Shown piece by piece: positions 1 to 8,604 of a stretch of 44,140 nucleotides of DNA (position 1 is the first letter of the stretch; the number at the start of each line of letters is the position of its first letter). The position numbers were made by a program, and so were the translations under genes. This stretch comes from Candidatus Eisenbergiella intestinipullorum. Its GTDB lineage: Bacteria > Bacillota > Clostridia > Lachnospirales > Lachnospiraceae. The stretch is from the NCBI GenBank assembly GCA_019119815.1, contig DWWH01000074.1, positions 1 through 44,140 of the forward strand, in the 5' to 3' direction. The notes beneath the pieces are model-generated. The model saw nothing but the letters and a program-made list of their open reading frames with translations, was not told where the DNA came from and searched no databases.

Positions 1-469
1 GACTGCCGAAATATCTGCGTAACGCACTCCATCCTGAGGCTATAGGGGCATAAATCACTATTTTGTCAGCTGAAATATTGAATTTTCAAGGAGCGAAGCC
101 CATTTCAGGTATGGGAAGTCTTAGTTAGTAAATAAAATCAAACTTACGAAGCGAATTATGTATGGACGGAATAATCTTGCTTTATTGAAAGCAAAACTAC
201 TCATAAACGAATATTTTCATCCAATCAACTAAATCCGAAAAGAACCAATTTGACGTTTACCCTCCTCACCCTCCAACAAATTTGACTCTCCGTCAACTCC
301 ATGGTAAAGTGAAAGCATGACGATTTTTTGAGCGATACCCCTTGCGGCGGGCAGAATGCTGCGTTTTTCCAGTACATAGTGGAGTGCCCTCTGGCGCTGA
401 AGAATGGGAGCGGTAGAGAGCAGAACGGTCCACGGGAAAGGCCGCTGCCGGGAAGGAGAGAAAAAGCCG
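1..469. other. AT-rich region without a convincing intact gene
   Basis: The first ~330 bases are visibly richer in A and T than the rest of the window, and the transition to GC-rich sequence comes around 330-400. No open frame here has a Shine-Dalgarno and a recognisable product. The only coding-like signal is a minus-strand stretch described separately. No promoter matching both consensus hexamers was found for the AraC-type gene that follows. Confidence 0.5.
229..414 (-). pseudogene. possible eroded 3' end of an aldo/keto-reductase-like gene
   Basis: The minus-strand frame contains ALHYVLEK followed by SILPAARGIAQ and, about 20 residues on, LYHGVDGESNLL. This loosely resembles the C-terminal part of ferredoxin-type aldo/keto reductases (a conserved LxYVL..P.V...PG segment, then a short acidic segment). 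There is no start, no Shine-Dalgarno and no upstream domain, and the frame runs into the AraC gene on the other strand. The resemblance is weak and judged by eye; it may be chance coding in an intergenic region. Confidence 0.15.
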
Positions 470-1423
470 ATGGAAAGCTTATTTAGCAGCAGCAATGCCG
501 GCACGGTCCGTTCCGGCCGCATCATTTATACCCCCTCCGCCTTCGCCCGCTCCAGCCTGCTCCACCTGCAGGAGACGGGAACGCTGCAGGCTCTGAAACC
601 GCATAAAAACGAGCGCTCCGGCCTGCATTCCTGCCTGTTTTTTCTCGTTCTGTCCGGCTGCGGAAGGCTGGTTTATGACAACAGGAGCTATGATCTGCGG
701 ACGGGCGACTGCGTGTTCATTGACTGCAGGAAGGCTTACAGCCATGAAACGGGTATGGAGGCAGAATGCCAGGGCAGAGAGAAAAAGGGGAGGGACGGAG
801 CGCAAAAAGGGCCGGACGGAACGGAAGGAGGATGCGGTCTGTGGTCCCTGCAGTGGTGCCACTTTTACGGCCCGAATATGAATGCCGTTTACCAGAAGTA
901 TCAGGAACGCGGCGGCAGGCCCGTATTCCGGCCGGCGCAGCCGGAGGGCTACCGGAAGATCCTGACGGAGCTGTATGAGATCGCGGGCTCCGCCGATTAT
1001 GTGCGGGACATGCGCATCCAGGAAAAGCTGTCTTCCCTGCTGATCCTTCTGATGGAGGACGCGTGGGACATGCAGAAGGCCGCCGCAGGGCCGCAGGAGA
1101 CGGTGGACATCCAGCAGGTGAAGGAATATCTGGATGCAAATTATAAAAAAAAGATCACGCTGGATGAGCTGGCATCCCGGTTTTTTATCAGCAAATACTA
1201 TCTGCTCGCGCTGTTCAAGGATCGCTACGGCGTGACGGTAAATGCTTATCTGAACCAGCTGCGGGTTACCTGGATCAAGCAGCAGCTGCGTTTTACGGAC
1301 CGGACGGCGGAGTCTCTGGCGGCAGAGCTGAATATCGAGCCCGCCTATCTGAGCCGGATGTTTAAAAAGGTGGAGGGCATGAGCCCCAGCGTGTTCAGAA
1401 AGAGCTGGAAGGGAGGCGCATGA
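470..1423 (+). CDS. AraC-family transcriptional regulator
   Basis: A 317-residue protein. The start at 470 is preferred over an in-frame ATG at 404 because GGAAGGAG lies about 10 bases before it. The N-terminal half is a cupin-like sensor (SGCGRLVYDNRSYDLRTGDCVFID). Residues ~210-317 hold two helix-turn-helix motifs typical of AraC/XylS: ITLDELASRFFISKYYLLALFK and ESLAAELNIEPAYLSRMFKK. A charged, Gly/Lys-rich insert at about residues 97-123 interrupts the sensor domain and looks like a later expansion. The gene ends in an intrinsic terminator, so it is probably transcribed apart from the GDP-fucose operon 193 bases downstream. It could still regulate that operon, but nothing in the sequence proves this. 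The ligand is unknown. Confidence 0.9.
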   Translation: MESLFSSSNAGTVRSGRIIYTPSAFARSSLLHLQETGTLQALKPHKNERSGLHSCLFFLVLSGCGRLVYDNRSYDLRTGDCVFIDCRKAYSHETGMEAECQGREKKGRDGAQKGPDGTEGGCGLWSLQWCHFYGPNMNAVYQKYQERGGRPVFRPAQPEGYRKILTELYEIAGSADYVRDMRIQEKLSSLLILLMEDAWDMQKAAAGPQETVDIQQVKEYLDANYKKKITLDELASRFFISKYYLLALFKDRYGVTVNAYLNQLRVTWIKQQLRFTDRTAESLAAELNIEPAYLSRMFKKVEGMSPSVFRKSWKGGA

Positions 1424-1440
1424 AAAAGGCGCCTTTTTTC
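1414..1440 (+). terminator. intrinsic terminator overlapping the AraC-gene stop codon
   Basis: AGGCGC (1414-1419) pairs with GCGCCT (1429-1434) across a 9-base loop, followed by a run of six T. The 5' arm lies in the last codons of the regulator and the stop codon is in the loop. Confidence 0.7.
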
Positions 1441-1616
1441 AAAACCCAATATTGTGCAACCTTTTTTGCAGATCTGCTATTCCCTTTGAGGGAAGCATCC
1501 GGTAAACTTTTGTATATCAGTCCGGTTCGGGGCTGCCGGAGCGGAGCTGGCAGAATGGCGGTCGGCAGACTGGGGATCATAAGAAAAAGAGCAATGAGAT
1601 AAAGGAGTTTGGGATA

Positions 1617-2681
1617 ATGAGTGAGACTGCAAAAAAAGTGGCGCTGATCACCGGGATCACGGGGCAAGACGGTTCTTATCTGGCGGAGTTTTTGCTGGAG
1701 AAAGGGTATGAGGTGCACGGCGTTACCCGCCGGGTTTCAAGCTCGAATACATCCAGGATCGATCACATCCTGGACCGGATCACGCTGCATGACGGGGATC
1801 TGGCGGATTCTTCTTCCATGATCCGCATCATCGGGCTGGTACGGCCGGATGAGATCTACAATCTGGCTGCGCAGAGTCATGTACAGGTGTCCTTCGATGT
1901 GCCGGAGTATTCCGGAGAGGTGGATGCATTGGGCGTCCTGCGGGTATTGGAGGCGGTACGCCTCCTGGGACTGACGAAAAAAACGAAGGTGTATCAGGCA
2001 TCCACTTCCGAGCTGTACGGCAAGGTGGAAGAGGTGCCCCAGAAGGAAACTACGCCGTTTCATCCCTATAGCCCGTATGCGGTGGCGAAGCAGTACGGCT
2101 TCTGGATCACGAAGGAATACAGGGAAGCCTATGGGATGTTTGCGGTAAACGGCATCCTGTTCAATCATGAGTCCGAGCGGCGCGGCGAAAATTTTGTCAC
2201 CAGAAAGATCACGCTGGCGGCGGGAAGGATCGCGGAGGGACTGCAGGATCATCTGGAGCTGGGAAACATGGATTCTCTGCGTGACTGGGGCTATGCGAAG
2301 GATTATGTGGAGTGCATGTGGCTGATCCTGCAGCAGGACAGGCCGGAGGATTTTGTCATCGCCACCGGCGTGCAGCATACGGTCCGCGATTTCACGGAAA
2401 AAGCCTTTGCGGCAAACGGCATCACCATCCGCTGGGAGGGCACCGGGCTGGAAGAGAAGGGCTACGATGCCGAAACGGGGAAAATGGTGGTATGCGTGAA
2501 TCCTGCCTGGTTCCGTCCCACAGATGTGGACAATCTCTGGGGCGACCCCACCAAGGCGAAGACGGTTCTCGGCTGGGATCCGCAGAAGACCAGCTATGAA
2601 GAGCTGATAAGGATCATGGCGGAGCATGACCGGCAGCTCGCAAGGCGGGAAAAGGCTATGAGAGGCAGTGAAGAAAAATAG
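1617..2681 (+). CDS. gmd: GDP-mannose 4,6-dehydratase
   Basis: Converts GDP-D-mannose to GDP-4-keto-6-deoxy-D-mannose, the first dedicated step to GDP-L-fucose and related deoxysugars, in the cytoplasm. It is 354 residues, normal for the family. The NADP-binding [12 protein letters not shown] motif supplies G13, G16 and G19 of GxxGxxG. The short-chain dehydrogenase pair is Y154 and K158 in YAVAK, with STSELYGK just before. The NHESERRG and [10 protein letters not shown] segments are typical of GMD. The start has AAGGAG 7 bases upstream. It opens a four-gene same-strand cassette (gmd-fcl-manC-manA) with short gaps, so co-transcription is likely. GMD versus other SDR dehydratases is clear from the whole-length match to motifs. 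Confidence 0.97.
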   Translation: MSETAKKVALITGITGQDGSYLAEFLLEKGYEVHGVTRRVSSSNTSRIDHILDRITLHDGDLADSSSMIRIIGLVRPDEIYNLAAQSHVQVSFDVPEYSGEVDALGVLRVLEAVRLLGLTKKTKVYQASTSELYGKVEEVPQKETTPFHPYSPYAVAKQYGFWITKEYREAYGMFAVNGILFNHESERRGENFVTRKITLAAGRIAEGLQDHLELGNMDSLRDWGYAKDYVECMWLILQQDRPEDFVIATGVQHTVRDFTEKAFAANGITIRWEGTGLEEKGYDAETGKMVVCVNPAWFRPTDVDNLWGDPTKAKTVLGWDPQKTSYEELIRIMAEHDRQLARREKAMRGSEEK

Positions 2682-2736
2682 ATGCGGACGGCTGCAAGCC
2701 ATCTGCTGATTCAAAAAAGAAAGAAGATCGATCAAA

Positions 2737-3681
2737 ATGATGGAGAAAAATGCAAAGATCTATGTGGCGGGGCACCGGGGCATGGTGGGATCCGCCATCG
2801 TGCGGGAACTGAAGCGCCAGGGATATGAAAACATCATCACCCGCACCCATAAGGAGCTGGATCTGTGCCGCCAGGATGCGGTGGAAGCCTTTTTTGCACA
2901 GGAAAAGCCGGAATACGTGTTTCTGGCCGCAGCGAAGGTGGGCGGCATCGTGGCCAATCAGGAGGCGCTTGCGGATTTCATGTACGACAACATGATCCTG
3001 GAAATGAACGTGATTCATTCCGCGTGGAAGAACGGATGCAGGAAACTGGAGTTTCTGGGAAGCTCCTGCATTTATCCGCGCATGGCGCCCCAGCCGATGA
3101 AGGAGAGCTGCCTTCTGACCGGAGAACTGGAAAAAACGAACGAAGCGTATGCGCTGGCGAAGATCTCCGGGCTGAAATACTGTGAGTTTTTGAACCGGCA
3201 GTACGGAACGGACTATATCAGCGTCATGCCTACCAACCTGTACGGACCCAATGACAATTATCATCCCACCCACAGTCATGTGCTTCCCGCCCTCATCCGC
3301 CGGTTTCATGAGGCGAAGGTGGAAGGGAAGGAGTCGGTTACCTGCTGGGGAGACGGCTCTCCGCTGCGGGAGTTTCTGTATGTGGATGATCTGGCGAACC
3401 TGTGCGTATTCCTGATGAACCATTACAGCGGAAATGAGACGGTGAACGCAGGAACGGGAAAGGAGCTGACCATTAAGGAGCTGACCGAGCTGGTGGCGAA
3501 GGTGGTCGGCTATACCGGAAGGATCGAGTGGGATACCACCAGGCCCAACGGGACCCCGAGAAAGCTTCTGGACGTGAGCAAGGCGACGGCGCTGGGCTGG
3601 ACCTATCGGACGGAGCTGGAGGACGGCATCCGCCTGGCCTATGAAGATTTCCTGAACAATCCCATGCGTGCGGAGCGCTGA
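2737..3681 (+). CDS. fcl: GDP-L-fucose synthase (GDP-4-keto-6-deoxymannose 3,5-epimerase/4-reductase)
   Basis: Performs the NADPH-dependent double epimerisation and reduction of the GMD product to GDP-L-fucose. The 314-residue length is standard. The N terminus carries [10 protein letters not shown] (Rossmann glycine motif). GSSCIYP and the catalytic Y138/K142 in YALAK follow, then the family-specific [10 protein letters not shown] and HVLPALIRR segments. The gene starts 55 bases after gmd and ends 32 bases before manC. ATG-ATG start codons follow a purine-rich AAAGAAAGAAG stretch that is a modest Shine-Dalgarno. Confidence 0.97.
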   Translation: MMEKNAKIYVAGHRGMVGSAIVRELKRQGYENIITRTHKELDLCRQDAVEAFFAQEKPEYVFLAAAKVGGIVANQEALADFMYDNMILEMNVIHSAWKNGCRKLEFLGSSCIYPRMAPQPMKESCLLTGELEKTNEAYALAKISGLKYCEFLNRQYGTDYISVMPTNLYGPNDNYHPTHSHVLPALIRRFHEAKVEGKESVTCWGDGSPLREFLYVDDLANLCVFLMNHYSGNETVNAGTGKELTIKELTELVAKVVGYTGRIEWDTTRPNGTPRKLLDVSKATALGWTYRTELEDGIRLAYEDFLNNPMRAER

Positions 3682-3713
3682 GGCGCGGCCGCTGTGCCCG
3701 AAGGGAGAGGCGT

Positions 3714-5036
3714 ATGCAGATGATAGTATTGTCGGGCGGTTCCGGAAAGCGGCTGTGGCCGCTGTCGAACGACGTCCGCTCCAAACAGTTCATTCAGATT
3801 TTTCGGAAGGAAGACGGGAGCTATGAGTCGATGGCTCAGCGGGTCTGCCGTCAGATCAGGCAGGCGGATGCGGATGCGTCGATCACCATAGCGACCAGCA
3901 GGACGCAGGTGTCCGCCATCCATAACCAGCTGGGAGAAAAGAACGTGGACATTTCCGTGGAGCCCTGCCGCCGGGATACCTTTCCCGCAATCGCGCTGGC
4001 GGCGGCCTTTCTGGTGGATGTGAAGGGGATCAGCCGCCGGGAGGCCGTGGTAGTCTGCCCGGTGGATCCCTATGTGGAGGACGACTATTTCAGGACTCTG
4101 AAGGAAATGAAAGCGCTGGCGGAGGAAGGGGACGCCAATCTGGTGCTGATGGGGATCGATCCCACCTACCCTTCCGAAAAATACGGTTATATCCTGCCGG
4201 AAAGCGCAGGGCGGACCGCGGCCGTTTCCGTCTTCCGGGAAAAGCCGGACGCCGGGACCGCAGCGGAGTACATCCGGCGGGGAGCCCTCTGGAACGGCGG
4301 GGTATTCGCCTTCCGCCTGGGCTATGTGCTGGAAAAGGCACACGCTCTGATCGATTTTTCCGATTATCATGATCTGTATGCAAAGTATGAAGATCTTCCT
4401 TCCATTTCCTTTGACCATGCGGTGGCGGAGAAGGAATCAAAACTTCAGGTGGTGCATTTTTCGGGAAGCTGGAAGGATCTGGGTACCTGGAACACGCTGA
4501 CGGAAGCGATGGAGGAGACCAGCATCGGCGATGCCGTGATGAATGAGACATGTCGCAATGTGCACGTTATCAATGAGCTGAATGTGCCGCTTCTGGCCAT
4601 GGGCCTGCACGACGTGGTGATCTCGGCTTCTCCGGAGGGCATTCTGGTCAGCGATAAGGAGCAGAGCTCCTATATACAGCCGTTTGTGGACAGACTGGAC
4701 CAGCGGGTCATGTTTGCGGAAAAAAGCTGGGGCAGCTTCCGGGTGATGGATGTGGAAGAAGAAAGCCTGACCATCAAGGTGACGCTGAAGGCGGGACACA
4801 GGATGAACTACCACAGCCATAGGAACCGGGACGAGGTCTGGGTGGTGACTGCGGGAACGGGCCGGACCATCGTGGACGGCATGGAGCAGCAGGTAAGGCC
4901 GGGCGACGTGATCACGATGCAGGCCGGCTGCCGCCATACCATCATTGCAGAAAGCGAGCTGAAGCTGGTGGAGGTTCAGCTCGGCAGGGAGATTTCCGTT
5001 CATGACAAGCAGAAGTATGAACTCGAATATGAATAG
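3714..5036 (+). CDS. manC: mannose-1-phosphate guanylyltransferase with C-terminal cupin (ManC type)
   Basis: Makes GDP-mannose from mannose-1-phosphate and GTP, feeding GMD. It has 440 residues. The nucleotidyltransferase signature GGSGKRLWPLS is at residues 8-18, FREKPD at ~174-179 and WNGGVFAFR shortly after. From about residue 330 a cupin of the type II phosphomannose isomerase kind follows, with GHRMNYHSHRNRDEVWVV and RPGDVITMQAGCRHTI. Many ManC proteins are bifunctional (GMP/PMI). Here a separate class I ManA follows, so isomerase activity may be redundant. The start at 3714 is preceded by GAAGGGAGAGGCGT, a good Shine-Dalgarno. The 3' end overlaps the probable start of manA by 35 bases, implying translational coupling. 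Confidence 0.95.
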   Translation: MQMIVLSGGSGKRLWPLSNDVRSKQFIQIFRKEDGSYESMAQRVCRQIRQADADASITIATSRTQVSAIHNQLGEKNVDISVEPCRRDTFPAIALAAAFLVDVKGISRREAVVVCPVDPYVEDDYFRTLKEMKALAEEGDANLVLMGIDPTYPSEKYGYILPESAGRTAAVSVFREKPDAGTAAEYIRRGALWNGGVFAFRLGYVLEKAHALIDFSDYHDLYAKYEDLPSISFDHAVAEKESKLQVVHFSGSWKDLGTWNTLTEAMEETSIGDAVMNETCRNVHVINELNVPLLAMGLHDVVISASPEGILVSDKEQSSYIQPFVDRLDQRVMFAEKSWGSFRVMDVEEESLTIKVTLKAGHRMNYHSHRNRDEVWVVTAGTGRTIVDGMEQQVRPGDVITMQAGCRHTIIAESELKLVEVQLGREISVHDKQKYELEYE

Positions 5037-6150
5037 CGGAGCGCCGGAAAAGTACGGCTCCCTGGAGAAGTGCGGCAGAAAGCCGGAAGAAGGAGCGGAG
5101 ACGGAGAATCGGCCGGAGCCTTTTCTTCTGAAGCCGGCAGGCAAGGATTACCTCTGGGGAGGAAACCGGCTGAATGACGATTTTTCCAAAGGGATCGACA
5201 TGAGCCCTCTGGCCGAGACCTGGGAATGCTCCACCCATCCGGACGGCCCCAGTACGGTGGCGAGCGGTATCTTTGCCGGAAAAACGCTGTCTGAGGTTCT
5301 GCAGGAGCACCCGGAATATCTGGGTACGCATCCTGCCGTACCCGGTACGCATCCTGCAGCGCCCGGTACACATCCTGCGGAACCCCTTCCGGAGGGGAGA
5401 GGGGAGCTTCCGATCCTCATCAAGCTGATCGACGCAAAACAGGATCTTTCCGTTCAGGTACATCCCACCGATGCCTATGCCAGGGAGCATGAAAACGGAC
5501 AGCTGGGGAAAACGGAGATGTGGTACGTGCTGGACGCTGCGAAGGATGCAAAGCTGGTCTACGGACTGTACCATGACGTGGACAAAGAGCAGCTGCGCAG
5601 GAGCATCGGAGATGGGACGGTGGAAAAATATCTGCAGAAGGTGCCGGTCAGAAAGAACGACCTGTTCTATATCGAGGCGGGCACCATCCACGCCATCGGC
5701 GCAGGCATCCTGGTGGCGGAAATCCAGGAAAACTCCAATCTGACCTACCGCCTGTACGACTATGACCGTGTGGACAAAAGCGGCAGAAAAAGAGAGCTTC
5801 ACATTGACAAGGCGCTGGAAGCGGCCAGCCTGAAGGCGAGTGCGGAGCCCAGGCAGCCTCTGCGCGTCCTGAAATACCGCCGCGGCTGCGCCTCAGAGCT
5901 TCTGTGCCGCTGCCGGTATTTTGAGGTGTACCGCATGCTGGTCAATACCGAACGCTGCCGGGAGCTGGTGGATTATCAGGCGGACAGCACCTCCTTCCGC
6001 GTCCTTCTGTGCACCGACGGCTGCGGCTGTCTCACCTTTTCCGGAGAAGAATCCCTCCGTTTTTTCCGGGGAGACTGTATCTTTGTCCCCGCCGGCTCCG
6101 TAAAGCTGAAGATCCACGGACAGGCGCAGTTCCTGGATGTGAGAGGATGA
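5002..6150 (+). CDS. manA: mannose-6-phosphate isomerase, class I, with an unusual repeat insert
   Basis: Interconverts fructose-6-phosphate and mannose-6-phosphate, supplying mannose for the GDP-fucose branch. The core begins near residue 38 (EPFLLKPAGKDYLWGG). QVHP, KTEMWYVL and GTIHAIGAGILVAEIQENSN carry the zinc-ligand and active-site region. A second cupin-like domain ends the protein. At 382 residues it is longer than many Firmicutes ManA proteins (~315). The excess is a ~37-residue Gly/Glu-rich N-terminal extension plus a three-copy THPAxPG repeat near residues 108-128. The start at 5002 has GGGAG 11 bases upstream and overlaps manC. In-frame ATGs at 5017 and 5029 are alternatives without a good Shine-Dalgarno. 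A phosphomannomutase is not in the window. Confidence 0.92.
   Translation: MTSRSMNSNMNSGAPEKYGSLEKCGRKPEEGAETENRPEPFLLKPAGKDYLWGGNRLNDDFSKGIDMSPLAETWECSTHPDGPSTVASGIFAGKTLSEVLQEHPEYLGTHPAVPGTHPAAPGTHPAEPLPEGRGELPILIKLIDAKQDLSVQVHPTDAYAREHENGQLGKTEMWYVLDAAKDAKLVYGLYHDVDKEQLRRSIGDGTVEKYLQKVPVRKNDLFYIEAGTIHAIGAGILVAEIQENSNLTYRLYDYDRVDKSGRKRELHIDKALEAASLKASAEPRQPLRVLKYRRGCASELLCRCRYFEVYRMLVNTERCRELVDYQADSTSFRVLLCTDGCGCLTFSGEESLRFFRGDCIFVPAGSVKLKIHGQAQFLDVRG
5323..5385 (+). repeat. three tandem 21-bp repeats inside manA
   Basis: Three in-frame 21-base units, each encoding G-T-H-P-A-x-P (x is V, A or E), run head to tail. They are similar but not identical. They lie between LQEHPEYL and the conserved ILIKLIDAK strand, a position expected to be a surface loop of the isomerase. 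Confidence 0.9.
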
Positions 6151-6305
6151 AGAAAACGCGGGGAAAGAACCATGGACGTGCCCTGCTTCAGCACGTGGGC
6201 AACCATGGATGGATTTTTGCGGCCTGCCTGAGTATTCTGGCGGCCTCAGACAGGCTGTCCGCTGGCAAAGTCCGCAACGCTTGCGCCGGAAAGTCATCCT
6301 CTTGA
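6147..6305 (+). pseudogene. shard of a GNAT acetyltransferase gene (acetyl-CoA-binding motif only)
   Basis: The 52-codon frame begins at an ATGA overlapping the manA stop. It encodes RGKNHGRALLQHV, which matches the acetyl-CoA loop of the intact GNAT protein at 8605-9006 (RGKGYGRALLQHV). The match holds at DNA level: 6160-6198 and 8804-8842 agree at 35 of 39 bases. After that the resemblance stops. The remaining codons look non-coding and a hairpin (6222-6232 with 6245-6255) follows. This is most simply a recombination remnant. It could also be read as a short translated peptide coupled to manA, but no function is suggested. Confidence 0.55.
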
Positions 6306-7465
6306 TCGATGAGTATGATGTTCCGCTGGATAAGGCATTTCAGGCGGGATATTATGACAGGATGGTATCCCTCATCCGCAACATGCTGGGCAATGCGCTG
6401 AAAACAAATGAAAATCTGTATTTTGCTGTTCTGACCGGATGCCTGCGGATTTCCAGGGAGAGTATCTTTACCGGACTGAACAATCTGAAGGTACACACGA
6501 TTTCAGATGTCCGTTATGATGAGTTTTTTGGTTTTACCGATACGGATGTGGATGAAATGCTGAATTTTTATGGACTGTCATCCAGTAAGGACACAATCAG
6601 GGATTGGTATGATGGCTACCGTTTTGGCGGTGCGGATGTGTACTGTCCGTGGGATGTGATCAATTATTGCGATGAGCTGCTGGCCAATCCCGTAGCGCGT
6701 CCTAAAAACTACTGGGCAAACACTAGTGGGAACGGAATGGTACGGCGCTTTATAGAGAAGGCGGATCAGAATACGAAAAACGACATTGAGCGGCTGCTGA
6801 ATGGCGAAGCAATTTTGAAACCGGTAAAGGAGGAGCTGACGTATCAGGAACTGGACGATTCCATCGACAATCTCTGGAGCGTGCTTTATGCCACCGGGTA
6901 TCTGACCGGACGAGAGTCTGTCCGGGAAGAGGAAGATAGGATGGAACTGGCAATTCCCAACAGGGAGGTCAGAAAATTGTTCGTTGATCTGGTGAAAGAC
7001 TGGTTTGAGGAAACAACTCTGGCGGATTTTGGAAGAATCAACCGGTTTTGCGCCGCGTTCCCGAAAGGAGAGGTATCCACCATCCAGGATATGCTTCATG
7101 ATTATCTGTGGGATTCCATCAGTGTGCGGGATACGGCTGTCCGGACAGACAGAAAGGAAAATTTTTACCACGGCATGGTGCTGGGACTTTTACGGAGCCA
7201 GGAAAACTGGCTGCTTCACTCCAATGCGGAAACGGGAGAAGGATACAGCGATATTTCTGTCTGCACGCCGGAAAGAATCGGGATCGTGATCGAGGTGAAA
7301 TATGCCCGCGATGGGAATCTGGAAGCGGCCTGTGAAGCGGCTCTGCAGCAGATCGAGGACAGAAAATATGAGGAAGGGCTGAAACGCCGGGGTATGAAAA
7401 AGATCATGAAGTACGGTATGGCGTTCTGCGGGAAAGACTGTATGGTGTCCATGGCAGAACGCTGA
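6209..7465 (+). pseudogene. AAA-ATPase-like / PD-(D/E)XK nuclease superfamily protein, 5'-truncated
   Basis: From about 6290 the frame matches the large clostridial family with an AAA-ATPase-like domain and a C-terminal PD-(D/E)XK nuclease-like domain (PF09820 plus PF08011). The Walker B strand KVILLIDEYDVPLDKAF is present, followed by NLYFAVLTGCLRISRESIFTGLNN. The C-terminal nuclease-like core is GYSDISV...GIVIEVKYA with the Asp and Glu-x-Lys in place. The N-terminal portion with the Walker A motif (usually ~150 residues) is missing, replaced by unrelated sequence next to the acetyltransferase shard. The ATG at 6209 has no Shine-Dalgarno. The remaining 3' part is open and well preserved, so truncation is probably recent. 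Family members often occur in many copies per genome; their role is not established. Confidence 0.75.
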
Positions 7466-7650
7466 AAAGACCCTCTGCATCTGCTCCCGGCTGTTTGTTA
7501 TGAAATACTTCCATTCCCTGTTGTGAAAGGAAAGTGGGGATAGGAAAATATCGGACCCTATGTTATCATAAAGATAGGAAGCAATGGTGCCTGATGGCTG
7601 ACAATACCCGCTCAGCCGGGCATTGTACATTTTCAAAGGAGGGGGATTCC

Positions 7651-8427
7651 ATGAGAGGGAAAAACTGTTTTTCAAGAATTCTTTCCACGCTGTGCGCGGT
7701 TCTGACCGTTTCCGCTTTTATGTCGGTTCCGGCAGAGGCGGCACAGTTCGATCCGGCGTTTTACGGGGCGGCCTATCCGGATGTGACCGCAGCGTTTGGA
7801 ACGGACGCGCAGGCGCTTTTGAACCATTACCTGACCTGGGGAATGGCGGAGGGCAGATTCCCGGCGGCTGACGCGCAGCCTGGAGAGGCGGTGGAGGGAA
7901 TTGCGGAAGCTTCCGGAAGCGTGGCGGCATCTCCGGGTGCAGAACAGACGGCTGTGGCAGGAGATCAGGCCGAAGCGGAGGCTGTTTTTCAGCCGGTTCC
8001 GATGAAGGAGCTGGCCAATTATTCCAGCCTGAAAAAGCGGATGACCGATGAGGAGTTTGCGCTCGCCTATCAGGCCGCGCTGAATCTGGTGACGCCCTAT
8101 ATCGGCCTGCCGCTGGAGGAGCAGATCTATGGAATCACGGTTTCCATCCGGAACCTGTTCGATAACGGGATGGGCTATTCCATGTCAACCCCGCATTACA
8201 ACGATCCGTACGGCTATTTCATTCTCGGCACCGCGTCCTGTGCCGGATGTACGAGGGCGACGGGGCTCTGTCTGAACATCCTGGGCATTCCCTATGAGCA
8301 TGTGAATGAAAATCAGTATTCCCATCAATGGTGCCGGATCAATGTGAACGGTACCTACTGGATCAGCGACGCATACGGCCTGTACTGCGGACCGGAGCCT
8401 GCGCCTTACGCGCATCCCTGGTTCTGA
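7651..8427 (+). CDS. secreted transglutaminase-like protein
   Basis: A 258-residue protein starting at 7651, 7 bases after the strong site AAAGGAGGGGG. Residues 1-~30 form a signal peptide (basic start, hydrophobic core, PAEAA cleavage region). Residues ~31-70 match the short extracellular module FDPAFYGAAYPDVTAAFGTD...HYLTWGMAEGRF found in many clostridial surface proteins. A Glu/Ala linker follows. The C-terminal domain has a transglutaminase/protease-like arrangement: C200 in AGCTRATGLCLNILGIP, H225 in YSHQWCRINVNG and D240 in YWISDAYG. It may act on cell-wall or extracellular protein, but the substrate is unknown. It seems to stand alone between remnants. Confidence 0.8.
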   Translation: MRGKNCFSRILSTLCAVLTVSAFMSVPAEAAQFDPAFYGAAYPDVTAAFGTDAQALLNHYLTWGMAEGRFPAADAQPGEAVEGIAEASGSVAASPGAEQTAVAGDQAEAEAVFQPVPMKELANYSSLKKRMTDEEFALAYQAALNLVTPYIGLPLEEQIYGITVSIRNLFDNGMGYSMSTPHYNDPYGYFILGTASCAGCTRATGLCLNILGIPYEHVNENQYSHQWCRINVNGTYWISDAYGLYCGPEPAPYAHPWF

Positions 8428-8604
8428 GTCCATCGGTGATTTGTGAATTTACCATCAGCCGTTCACTATTGCAGGTAGTGGGCGGCTGTTTCTTTCCCAT
8501 GCAGGTAGTATGCCAATTTGTGATTGATACGGCAGTTATTTCTACAAACAAATAGGGCGAATGTTTACAGATGCCAAATCAGAGCCTGAGACAGGAGGCA
8601 TACA

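Noticed and set aside
1441..1616. Promoter before gmd
   Set aside because: The best pair (TTGTGC, 17 bases, TGCTAT) matches the -10 at only three of six positions.
1737..2735. 332-codon minus-strand frame across gmd
   Set aside because: Shadow of gmd; no Shine-Dalgarno and a low-information translation.
7516..7570. Promoter before the transglutaminase-like gene
   Set aside because: Only weak hexamers with poor matches; not reported as a feature.
8470..8509. Two TGCAGGTAGT direct repeats 30 bases apart
   Set aside because: Only 10 bases and two copies, with no symmetry or link to a promoter.
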